Below are positions 1-7,069 of a stretch of 14,914 nucleotides of DNA, one piece after another (the stretch's first letter is position 1; every line of letters begins with the position of its first letter). The notes under the pieces were generated by a model, which worked only from the letters and a program-made list of their open reading frames with translations, searched no databases and was not told where the DNA came from. The stretch covers positions 1-14,914 of the forward strand of contig URTU01000044.1 in the NCBI GenBank assembly GCA_900550925.1. Reading direction: 5' to 3'. A program made the position numbers and the translations under genes. The DNA comes from an uncultured Alistipes sp. (GTDB lineage Bacteria > Bacteroidota > Bacteroidia > Bacteroidales > Rikenellaceae).

Positions 1-1
1 A

Positions 2-331
2 CCCGCCGAAAAGGTTGCCGTATTGCAGCAGGCCGACAAGATCTTCATCGACGGTCTGCGCGAATGGGGCCTGTACGACAAGATCTGGCAGGCGGGCGTA
101 ATCCTGCTTCCGGTACAGAGTGTCGGCGTGATGGGTGACGAACGCACATACGAGAATTGCGTGGCACTCCGGGCCGTCTCCTCGACCGACGGCATGACCG
201 CCGACTGGTATCCGCTGCCCTATGAGTTCCTGGCAAAGATGTCGAACGACATAATAAACCGCGTCAAGGGTATCAACCGCGTAGTTTACGATGTCTCGTC
301 GAAACCGCCCGCAACCATCGAGTGGGAATAG
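2..331 (+). CDS. guaA: GMP synthase (glutamine-hydrolysing), C-terminal part
   Basis: This is the last 109 codons of GMP synthase, which aminates XMP to GMP with glutamine as nitrogen donor in the cytoplasm; the gene begins before the window. The visible part is the C-terminal dimerisation domain. The segment VQSVGVMGDERTYE, the stretch around DGMTADWYPLP, and the ending KPPATIEWE are characteristic of GuaA and match the normal end of the protein, so the 3' end is intact. The reading frame is open from base 2, and the TTG at 23 is internal, not a start. The stop is TAG at 329-331, directly followed by a hairpin terminator at 337-362, so guaA is probably the last gene of its transcript. The amidotransferase and ATP-pyrophosphatase domains cannot be judged from here. 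Confidence 0.95.
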   Translation, partial: PAEKVAVLQQADKIFIDGLREWGLYDKIWQAGVILLPVQSVGVMGDERTYENCVALRAVSSTDGMTADWYPLPYEFLAKMSNDIINRVKGINRVVYDVSSKPPATIEWE

Positions 332-336
332 AACCG

Positions 337-362
337 AATAGCGGCTGCATGCCGCTATTTTC
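337..362 (+). terminator. Intrinsic terminator after guaA
   Basis: A perfect 9-bp stem, AATAGCGGC (337-345) with GCCGCTATT (351-359), closes a 5-base loop and runs into a short T stretch. It lies 6 bases after the guaA stop and separates guaA from the SGNH hydrolase gene. Confidence 0.8.
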
Positions 363-475
363 ATATTGTACCGGAGTGTGCCGGACCTCCCGAAGCGCAG
401 GTGCGCTGTGCATCACGGAATCAGTGTCTCCGGTTCAACAGCCGAATGGTCACAGAAAAAGTTAAACATACCAAC

Positions 476-1153
476 ATGAAAAGACTGACACTTATTATTT
501 TTCTGATGCTGCCGCTGCTCGTGTCAGCACAGAAGCCTGAAAAGGATTGGGCCGACTACGGCCGTTACGAAAAGGCCAATGCGGATCTCGCGAAGTCTCC
601 TGCCGTTGTCTTCATGGGCAATTCAATCACGCAGGGGTGGTATGAGGCCCATCCGGAGTTCTTCGACGACAATAATTTCGCAGGCCGCGGCATCAGCGGT
701 CAGGTGACTTCGCAGATGCTGAGCCGTTTCCAGTCGGATGTGATCGCCCTGCACCCCAAAGCCGTCGTCATTCTGGCCGGCACGAACGACATAGCCCGCA
801 ACAACGGTTATATTTCGCTGGAGCATATCGCCCAGAATATCGAGTCGATGATCCAGCTGGCCAAATACAACAAGATCGACGTCATTCTGTGTACGGTTCT
901 TCCGGTCAAGAGCTACAGCTGGCGGAAGGATCTGGGCGACGTTTCGCAGACGGTTGTCGAACTGAACCGCAAACTCGAAGTTCTGGCCGACAAATACGGA
1001 TGCCGATGGGTTGATCTCTATTCGCAAACGGTAGCCGAAGATGGCGGATTCGAATCCGGTTATACCCGTGACGGCGTCCATCCCAATGCCGAAGGATACC
1101 GGCTGATGGAACAGATCATCTATCCGACATTGAAGCGTTACGTAAAAAAATAG
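476..1153 (+). CDS. Secreted SGNH/GDSL-type hydrolase (esterase/acylhydrolase)
   Basis: A 225-residue enzyme of the SGNH hydrolase superfamily, probably a lipase, acetyl-esterase or lysophospholipase-like acylhydrolase acting in the periplasm. All four family blocks are visible: GNSI with the nucleophile Ser50 (block I), GRGISGQ with the oxyanion-hole Gly at 70-76 (block II), AGTND with Asn104 (block III), and DGVHPN with catalytic Asp199 and His202 (block V). Residues 1-18 form a signal peptide (MKRLTLIIFLMLPLLVSA) likely cut before Gln19; there is no lipobox Cys. I start at the ATG at 476 because it begins directly at the signal peptide; an upstream in-frame start at 401 would add 25 residues unlike an export signal. 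A terminator before it (337-362) and one after it (1167-1236) suggest it is transcribed alone. I see no good TAnnTTTG promoter upstream. Substrate cannot be told; related Bacteroidota enzymes often deacetylate glycans, which is only a possibility here. Confidence 0.88.
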   Translation: MKRLTLIIFLMLPLLVSAQKPEKDWADYGRYEKANADLAKSPAVVFMGNSITQGWYEAHPEFFDDNNFAGRGISGQVTSQMLSRFQSDVIALHPKAVVILAGTNDIARNNGYISLEHIAQNIESMIQLAKYNKIDVILCTVLPVKSYSWRKDLGDVSQTVVELNRKLEVLADKYGCRWVDLYSQTVAEDGGFESGYTRDGVHPNAEGYRLMEQIIYPTLKRYVKK

Positions 1154-1166
1154 CCATTTCAAGGGC

Positions 1167-1236
1167 CTCCCGATGCATTTTGGGAGACGGTTTTGGGCGG
1201 TTGACACCCCGATTTGGGCGTTTCACCGCCCTTTTT
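1167..1236 (+). terminator. Two tandem hairpins, probable terminator of the SGNH hydrolase gene
   Basis: The first hairpin pairs CTCCC (1167-1171) with GGGAG (1182-1186). The second can form GGGCG (1216-1220) with CGCCC (1227-1231), or the longer-range GGGCGGT (1195-1201) with ACCGCCC (1225-1231). It ends in a run of five T at 1232-1236. The second hairpin plus T run is a good intrinsic terminator; the first may only be accessory. Confidence 0.65.
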
Positions 1237-1267
1237 GATCCTCTTTGCCGATCGAATGATAAATTTG
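1234..1267 (+). promoter_or_regulatory. Bacteroidota-type promoter for the outer-membrane barrel gene
   Basis: TAAATTTG at 1260-1267 matches the -7 consensus TAnnTTTG exactly. TTTG at 1234-1237 lies 22 bases upstream as a possible -33 element, slightly longer than the usual 19-21 spacing. Transcription would begin near 1274, about 20 bases before the ATG at 1293. The -33 element overlaps the T run of the preceding terminator. Confidence 0.6.
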
Positions 1268-1292
1268 TCATCGAAAATCTCACACGTTTCAA

Positions 1293-4190
1293 ATGGCTAG
1301 AAAATTACTTTTTGTTTTTTGTTTCCTTGTCATGGGGTATACTGCAACGGCTCAATCGCGCGGAACCATCACGGCCAACATCGTCGACTCGACAACGCAT
1401 GAGGCGATCCTGGGGGCTGTCGTGGAGTATGCTCCTGTCAAGTCACCCGATTCCAAGAAATATCTGGCTTCGGGATATCAGGGGGCAATATCGATACCGT
1501 CGCTGCCCTATGGCGAATATAAACTCGTAGTCACGTTCATCGGCTACAATACCCTCGAAAAGATCGTCAACGTCAACGCTCCGAAGGTTCAGCTCGGACA
1601 GATCCTGATGGACAACTCCGCACAGAAGATCGAAACCGTGGTCAAGGAGGCCTATGCTCTGCGCACCTCACAGAAGGGTGATACGGTTAGCTACAATGCC
1701 GGAGCCTTCAAGGTGGCCAACGATGCCGATGTCGAGACCCTGCTGCAGAAGATGCCGGGCATAACCATCACCGACGGTACGTTGGAGGCCCAGGGCGAAA
1801 CCGTTCAGAAGGTTTTCGTCGACGGCAAGGAGTTTTTCGGCGAGGATGTCACCTCGGCCATAAAGTCGCTGCCCGCCGAGGCGGTCGACAAGATCGAGGT
1901 ATATGACAAGCTGAGCGACGAGGCTGAATTCTCCGGGATGGATGACGGCGAGGGCTACAAGGCCATCAACATCGTTACCCACAAGGATATGCGCCAGGGA
2001 CAGTTCGGCAAGCTCTACGCCGGATACGGTTACGACAACAACGACGATGCAATAGACAAGCACAAATATATTGCCGGTGGCAACCTGAACATCTTCCATG
2101 GCGACCATCGCGTATCGCTGCTCGCGCTGTTCAACAACGTCAACCAGCAGAACTTCTCGTTCGAGGATATCCTGGGCGTCAGCGGTGCGACAGGTGGCGG
2201 AGGTCCGGGCAGCGTCGGACAGTACATGGTACGTCCGCAGGCCGGCGTGGCATCCGTAAACTCGATAGGTCTCAACTATTCGGGCGTATGGGGAAAGAAG
2301 AAGAATGTCAATTTCCAGGGCAGCTACTTCTTCAACAACACCAATACCGAAAACAACTCGCGGCTGGAGAAGTATTACGAGGCACCTTCGCCGATTGACA
2401 CCCTGATGCAGTCGGGCAACTCGCAGACGCTGAACAATAACCACCGTTTCAATGCCCGCCTCGAATGGAAGATTGCCGACAACCAGTCGCTGATGTCGCG
2501 CACCGGCGCAAGTTTCCAGCTCAACAACCCCTACTCGACCACCAACGGTGTTCAGTACGGTGAGAGCGGTTACAGCATAATCGACAACTACAACAAAACC
2601 CGCAACCACGGCTACAACCTCAATCAATTCCTGCAGTATCGCCTGCGGATGGGCAAGCCGGGCCGTACGCTGACCGTCGACGGAACGATTCGTTACAACA
2701 ACCGCGACTATGTCAAGCGCAGCTATTCGAACATAGCACCGACCTACGAGTATGATCCCGAGATTCCGGAAGACACCACGGGACACGCCCTGATCGACCG
2801 CCGTTATCTCTATACGACCACTCCGTCGCTCTCGACCAACCTGCGGGCCAATGTCACCTATACCGAGCCGCTGTCGCAATACTCGCAGCTGAGCATGCAG
2901 TACCGGTTCCGCCGCCAGCATCAGGAGAATGACAAGAATGCATACATTACCGATGATTCGTATACCCCGACCGGCGAGCCCGATCCCGAACTTTCGAGCG
3001 ACTATGCCAGCGACTATACCCAGCATCAGGTAGGTCCCGGATTCCGTTACTCGAAGGAGCGCCGGACGGTCGTTGCCAACCTCTATTATCAGCATGCGGT
3101 TTTGGACGGCACACTGCTGTCGGCCCAGAATCAGGATATCAAAAAGGTGTACGACAACCTTACATACTTCCTGATGTGCAACCTGAACATCAACAAGGAG
3201 AACATGCTCAAGGTATCTCTGCGATCCTCGACCGACAACCCGTCGATCTCGGAGTTGCAGGAGATCAAGGATGTATCGGATGCACAATACGTATCGAGCG
3301 GTAATGCACGGCTGTCACAATCCTACCGGCATCGTTTCAATATCCACTATGTCAACTCGAATGTCGACAAGGGCCGCACCTTCATGTGGATGGTTTCGGC
3401 AAACTATACGCAGGACTATATCGGACGGAGCATTTGGTACAATCCGTCGTCCGAGATAACCGGTCTGGACTACGTACCTCTCCAGTACACGACTTACGAA
3501 AACATGGACGGTTACTGGTCGCTGCGTACCAACTTGAGTTTCGGCACGCCAATCAACTTCCTCAAGTGCAACCTTAACCTGCGAGGCGGTGTAAGATATA
3601 CCAAGACCCCGTCGCTCATCAACGGGCAAAGGAACGATGCCGGAAGCATGAATTACGATTTCGGCGTGGTTCTCGGGTCGAACATCTCCGAGAATGTAGA
3701 CTTTACGCTGGCCTGGCGTGGCGCCTACAATGAAGCCAAGAACTCGTTGTCGAATTCGGTCAACCAATATTTCAGCCACTCGGCCTCGGCCAATCTGAAA
3801 GCGGTATTCCCGGCCGGATTCACCTTCACGGGCAGCTGCGTCTACAACCAGTATGTGGGCTTCACCAACAAGTACAACGACGATTACCTGTTGTGCAACA
3901 TATACGTGGGCAAGAAGATATTCCGCAACCAGCGCGGCGAGATACAGATCGGTGTAAACGACCTGTTCAATCAGAACAAGGCCTTCTCGCGCTCGACCGG
4001 ATCGGGATACGTTCAGAACAGTTGGAACAACGTCATCGGACGCTACTATACGGTACAGTTCGTATACAACCTGCGCCACTTCGGCAAGAAGGGCTCCCGC
4101 AATCTGCAAGATTACGGAATCATGGATTCTGATTCGCGTGGCAAACGCCCCGGTCCGCCGATGGGTCCGCCGCCGGGAGGTCCGAGATAG
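1293..4190 (+). CDS. TonB-receptor-like outer-membrane beta-barrel protein (OMP_b-brl_3 type)
   Basis: A 965-residue outer-membrane protein. Residues 1-20 are a signal peptide ending ATA before Gln21. Residues about 23-105 form a carboxypeptidase-regulatory-like beta-sandwich (start RGTITANIVDSTTHEAILGA, later VVTFIGY), typical of Bacteroidota TonB-dependent receptors. Residues about 115-240 resemble a plug domain: the segments LLQKMPGITI, VFVDGKEFFG and AVDKIEVYDKLSDEAEF are the usual signature. The rest is a long barrel rich in alternating aromatic and Asn/Tyr residues, as in the OMP_b-brl_3 family. The protein ends in a Pro/Gly-rich tail (GKRPGPPMGPPPGGPR) after the last barrel strand YTVQFVYNLRHF. 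No SusD partner, TonB or substrate enzyme sits next to it, so it is not a SUS-type glycan locus; the SGNH gene upstream is separated by terminators. The ligand is unknown. It could be a TonB-dependent importer or a barrel with another role. Confidence 0.9.
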   Translation: MARKLLFVFCFLVMGYTATAQSRGTITANIVDSTTHEAILGAVVEYAPVKSPDSKKYLASGYQGAISIPSLPYGEYKLVVTFIGYNTLEKIVNVNAPKVQLGQILMDNSAQKIETVVKEAYALRTSQKGDTVSYNAGAFKVANDADVETLLQKMPGITITDGTLEAQGETVQKVFVDGKEFFGEDVTSAIKSLPAEAVDKIEVYDKLSDEAEFSGMDDGEGYKAINIVTHKDMRQGQFGKLYAGYGYDNNDDAIDKHKYIAGGNLNIFHGDHRVSLLALFNNVNQQNFSFEDILGVSGATGGGGPGSVGQYMVRPQAGVASVNSIGLNYSGVWGKKKNVNFQGSYFFNNTNTENNSRLEKYYEAPSPIDTLMQSGNSQTLNNNHRFNARLEWKIADNQSLMSRTGASFQLNNPYSTTNGVQYGESGYSIIDNYNKTRNHGYNLNQFLQYRLRMGKPGRTLTVDGTIRYNNRDYVKRSYSNIAPTYEYDPEIPEDTTGHALIDRRYLYTTTPSLSTNLRANVTYTEPLSQYSQLSMQYRFRRQHQENDKNAYITDDSYTPTGEPDPELSSDYASDYTQHQVGPGFRYSKERRTVVANLYYQHAVLDGTLLSAQNQDIKKVYDNLTYFLMCNLNINKENMLKVSLRSSTDNPSISELQEIKDVSDAQYVSSGNARLSQSYRHRFNIHYVNSNVDKGRTFMWMVSANYTQDYIGRSIWYNPSSEITGLDYVPLQYTTYENMDGYWSLRTNLSFGTPINFLKCNLNLRGGVRYTKTPSLINGQRNDAGSMNYDFGVVLGSNISENVDFTLAWRGAYNEAKNSLSNSVNQYFSHSASANLKAVFPAGFTFTGSCVYNQYVGFTNKYNDDYLLCNIYVGKKIFRNQRGEIQIGVNDLFNQNKAFSRSTGSGYVQNSWNNVIGRYYTVQFVYNLRHFGKKGSRNLQDYGIMDSDSRGKRPGPPMGPPPGGPR

Positions 4191-4556
4191 AAGAGAAGTC
4201 TTTTCTGAGAGACTATAAATTAAAAAGTGAGTGAAAAACTCCGTTAGGTGTTAATAAATTAGGTTTGATGTGTGGCGGGATAGCAGGGAATGCTTTTCCG
4301 CTCTTTTTTTGCACGGGATCCGATCGGCCGCGAACCTCCGCAACTGCGGCAGACGACACGGATGCCCCGCATCAGTGAAACTCTACCCACGGATACGGAT
4401 ACCTCGCTTCAGACAGTACAGTGAATACAGGCAGACCGACTGCAAAATGCCTGCGTCTGCAGACCGAAAGAGTATGTACAGGAATATATAAAAAGTGCGG
4501 ACGGCAATAAGACTCTTATACTGCCCTATTCTACTTTCTCTTCTCCTGCACGGAGA
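4191..4556. other. Gene-poor convergent gap of 366 bases
   Basis: This lies between the ends of the barrel gene and the leftward ribD-like gene. The first part (4200-4260) is AT-rich, then the sequence becomes ordinary in composition. It holds a hairpin with a T run (4282-4310), a promoter-like TAGGTTTG (4260-4267) without a matching -33 element, and a 13-base near-palindrome ATAAGA-C-TCTTAT at 4507-4519. Reading frames here (for example 4268-4378, starting MCGGIAGN, or 4270-4491) are short, rich in Arg or Pro and resemble no family I know. A small RNA or degraded gene is possible, but I cannot support either. Confidence 0.4.
4282..4310 (+). terminator. Possible intrinsic terminator of the outer-membrane barrel gene
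   Basis: AGC (4282-4284) pairs with GCT (4300-4302), and GGAA pairs with TTCC inside it around a short bulge, followed by seven T at 4304-4310. The stem is imperfect, and the site lies about 90 bases after the stop codon, so the call is tentative. No better candidate is seen closer to the stop. Confidence 0.4.
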
Positions 4557-5669
4557 TTATCTACCAACACGCAGATGGGCATTCACATCGAGTACCTCCT
4601 GGCCCATGTCGCCGATTTCGGTTACCTCGATCCCCGCGGCACGCAGGTCGTCGGCACCCGTGCAACGGACAAAACAATCCGGTTCCCGCAACGCGAACAC
4701 CACTCGCGAAAAGCCCTTGCGAATGATCAGAGCCGAACAGCTTTCGGGTTTGCTGGCCCGTTTCGAACATGGCTCCATCGAGCTGTAGATCGTCGCCCCC
4801 GCGAGCGATGCTCCGGCCGCTTCGGCCCGTGCAATGGCCTCCTCTTCGGCATGGTTCAAGGACGAGGTCTGGTGGGTATAACCTTCGAACTGCCTGCCGT
4901 CGGCCGTAACTATCACCGCCCCTACCCTGTATGATGTCGGCGACGGGGTCGAATGGCGGCTCAGATGGATCGCACGATGCAGCATCCTGCGGTCGAATTC
5001 GAGTTGAGTCAATCGATCCCGATGCATCTGCAGCGTTGTCACATGCATGTACCCAAGTTCGACGGTCGAAACGCTTTCGCACCATTGTGCAAGCTGTCCG
5101 ACAAATCTCTCCACCGATTCGCAAAGGCGCGGAGCCACGGGATCGTCGACACGAATCTGCGGAGCTACCGCAATCCGGACCGTATCGGCCATACCCTCCG
5201 AGATGAACATATTCAGAATCTCGGCACCGCCCTCCACCATCAGATCGTTTATGCCACGTTTTTCGAGGGCGGAGACGATGCCGTATGCCGTGATCGGGGC
5301 ATCCGTACGGATGATCTCGGCCAGCGGTTCGAGCTTCGGGCACGGACGGTGTGTAAATACGATCTTACGGCCCGTGCCGGCAAAGAACTTCGCCCGGGGG
5401 TCGAGATTCCCGCTGCCGCTCACCACCACCTTCACGATATCGGCTTCACGACCGGCATCGACACGTTCAGCCCGCAGACCTTGGTCCTTGATTCGCAACG
5501 AAGGGTTGTCGCGGCGCAACGTACGCCCCCCGATCAGAATGGCATCGTTTTCGGCCCGCAGGCGGTAGACTGCCTCCCAATCTTCGGGGCTCGAAAGAAC
5601 CAGCCTCCGTTCGGATGAATCATCAATATAGCCGTCGGCCGAAAGCGCGACGGAGAGTGTTATTCGCAT
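4557..5669 (-). CDS. ribD: RibD-like bifunctional protein with reversed domains: reductase then deaminase
   Basis: A 370-residue cytoplasmic protein holding both activities of the second and third steps of riboflavin synthesis: reduction and deamination of the pyrimidine intermediate made from GTP. Residues about 1-215 form a RibD_C/DHFR-like reductase: LSVALSADGYID at 5-16, AILIGGRTLRRDNPSL at 43-58, VVVSGSGNLDP at 81-91, and LMVEGGAEILNMFI at 143-156. Residues about 225-365 form a zinc cytidine-deaminase-like domain with HAE at 273-275 and EPC...C with Cys301 and Cys311 as zinc ligands. In the usual bacterial RibD the deaminase comes first, so the order here is inverted. The deaminase motif MEPCSKRASKPESC is closer, from memory, to fungal RIB2-type deaminases than to the bacterial TLEPCSHHGRTPPC form. 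The start ATG overlaps the last 10 bases of the upstream phosphoesterase gene, so the two are probably translationally coupled. The gene symbol is by function; NADPH specificity and activity are inferred from family. Confidence 0.82.
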   Translation of the reverse strand: MRITLSVALSADGYIDDSSERRLVLSSPEDWEAVYRLRAENDAILIGGRTLRRDNPSLRIKDQGLRAERVDAGREADIVKVVVSGSGNLDPRAKFFAGTGRKIVFTHRPCPKLEPLAEIIRTDAPITAYGIVSALEKRGINDLMVEGGAEILNMFISEGMADTVRIAVAPQIRVDDPVAPRLCESVERFVGQLAQWCESVSTVELGYMHVTTLQMHRDRLTQLEFDRRMLHRAIHLSRHSTPSPTSYRVGAVIVTADGRQFEGYTHQTSSLNHAEEEAIARAEAAGASLAGATIYSSMEPCSKRASKPESCSALIIRKGFSRVVFALREPDCFVRCTGADDLRAAGIEVTEIGDMGQEVLDVNAHLRVGR

Positions 5670-6853
5670 CTTCGAAGTTCGATAACTGTTATTTCGGGAT
5701 AGGCCCCGATACGCATCGGATATCCGACATAACCTATTCCGTCATTTATGTAGAGATATTTGTCGTCGTTTTCGTATAGACCGCTCCACTCCCTGTACAT
5801 TAACTGTGCCGGTGATACCTCACGTCCGAACAGTCGCATCTTGAACTGCATGCTGTGGACATGTCCTGACAAGGTCAGGTCACCGCGCCCCAGAGCGACT
5901 ATCTGTTGCCACATCTGCGGCGCATGCGAAACGGTAATGTTGAATATCGAATCGGGAAGGCCGGCATAGGCCGATTCGATGTCGGCTCCGGCTAGGGAGG
6001 TATTGTGGCTGTTGAGGCGCAGGTCGGAGGGAAAATTGAGACCGGTCAGGGCTATCGAATCGCCGCCGCGGCGTATTATCGCCGTCGTGTCGACCAGCAC
6101 CATCCACCCGATCGAACGCTGTGCACCGATCACCTGTCCGACATTTGCTTCCAGCGGCAGCGAAACCGTATCCTTGATGTAGAAACCGAGGTCATGGTTC
6201 CCCAGAACCGAATATACACCGCAACGGCTTCGGATACCCTTCAGTATGTCGAGAACCGCCGTATCGAGCTCGTCGCAACGGATGTTGACCAGATCGCCGC
6301 TCTGGATCACCAGATCGCAATCCAGACTGTTGACCCTCTCCACCACCTGTTTCAACATCGTTTCGGGATTGATCAGCGAGCCCACATGCAGGTCGGAGAT
6401 CTGCACTATACGGAAACCGTCGAATGCGGGCGGAAGATTGCGGTAGCAGAGGGTCTGTTCGGTCACCTTCAAAGTCTTTCGGCCAGAGGTAGCGCCCCAG
6501 ATGCAGAGGGCGATCATGGCGGCCGCCACGACGGCTCCCAGCACTCTCACGACACGTCCGAACGCACCGCAGAACGACCCGACCAACCGGAACAGCGCAT
6601 ACAGCGTTCGCGGGATTACGGTGATCAGATATGCGAAAACGACCCACATCGAGAAGTGCATAGACGCGGTGCCGACATCGCTCATTCGGACCACGATCAT
6701 TGCGATCCATGTAAAGGCGTTTGTCAACACGGCCCATGCGATGAAGGCTTTGCGGAGGGCCTCAGAACGGCTTCGCCGTACTGCACTGCGGTACAGATAT
6801 ATATCGGCAGCGATTGCCGCCGCTGCAATTATAAGCGCAACGAATTTTATCAT
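5660..6853 (-). CDS. Membrane-anchored calcineurin-like metallophosphoesterase
   Basis: A 397-residue protein with an N-terminal membrane part and a C-terminal metallophosphoesterase domain of the YkuE/YaeI-like type. Four hydrophobic segments lie at about 3-21, 36-56, 67-90 and 101-120. The loops after the first and third are rich in Arg/Lys, which by the positive-inside rule places the catalytic domain outside the cytoplasmic membrane. The complete dinuclear metal set is present: DLH (Asp154, His156), GD (Asp187), GNHD (218-221), His310 in VSHAP, and GHVH (330-333). I chose the ATG at 6853 because a near-perfect promoter lies just upstream (6883-6912), with a transcription start around 6876; an in-frame extension to 7030 would begin before that promoter. 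The substrate is unknown; relatives act on lipid phosphates or phosphodiesters. It is the first gene of a two-gene unit with the ribD-like gene. Confidence 0.88.
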   Translation of the reverse strand: MIKFVALIIAAAAIAADIYLYRSAVRRSRSEALRKAFIAWAVLTNAFTWIAMIVVRMSDVGTASMHFSMWVVFAYLITVIPRTLYALFRLVGSFCGAFGRVVRVLGAVVAAAMIALCIWGATSGRKTLKVTEQTLCYRNLPPAFDGFRIVQISDLHVGSLINPETMLKQVVERVNSLDCDLVIQSGDLVNIRCDELDTAVLDILKGIRSRCGVYSVLGNHDLGFYIKDTVSLPLEANVGQVIGAQRSIGWMVLVDTTAIIRRGGDSIALTGLNFPSDLRLNSHNTSLAGADIESAYAGLPDSIFNITVSHAPQMWQQIVALGRGDLTLSGHVHSMQFKMRLFGREVSPAQLMYREWSGLYENDDKYLYINDGIGYVGYPMRIGAYPEITVIELRRCE

Positions 6854-6882
6854 AAGCCAAACAACATTCGATATACGGATCA

Positions 6883-6912
6883 CAAAGTTACGAATAAACG
6901 CCTTGAAAACAA
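6883..6912 (-). promoter_or_regulatory. Bacteroidota-type promoter for the metallophosphoesterase-ribD unit
   Basis: On the minus strand, TTG (6912-6910), a 19-base spacer and TAACTTTG (6890-6883) match the -33/-7 consensus TTG-N19-21-TAnnTTTG exactly. The leader would be about 20-25 bases long. This site fixes the start of the downstream gene at 6853. Confidence 0.75.
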
Positions 6913-7069
6913 TACGTAATACGTGAGAGCGGCTGCCCGGCGGCGGCTTTGGCATATATCTTGCTTTGGAAGCGATCGTATTAACTCGTTGAACGACAAA
7001 CAGTATGTGACCGAAAGGAACATTCGACACACGATAACAACCGATTATTTACACTAAAAAACATTGTCT

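Noticed and set aside
1668..3287. A 539-codon open frame on the minus strand inside the outer-membrane barrel gene
   Set aside because: It is opposite a clear coding sequence with signal peptide and family motifs, and its translation is low-complexity Val/Ile/Arg-rich with no recognisable domain; long antisense frames are expected with this codon use.
4270..4491. A 73-codon frame in the convergent gap
   Set aside because: It begins with GTG, is rich in Arg, Cys and Ser, has no recognisable motif or ribosome-binding site, and competing frames are just as long.
4542..4556. TCTCC-TGCAC-GGAGA hairpin as a terminator for the ribD-like gene
   Set aside because: The stem is only 5 bp and no T run follows on the minus strand.
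5660..6853. The phosphoesterase as the missing phosphatase of riboflavin synthesis
   Set aside because: That step acts on a cytoplasmic intermediate and is usually carried out by HAD-type enzymes, while the positive-inside pattern puts this catalytic domain outside the membrane.
6961..6968. TTGCTTTG as a promoter for the porin
   Set aside because: It has one mismatch to TAnnTTTG, no TTG at -33 distance, and lies about 100 bases before the gene; too weak to call.
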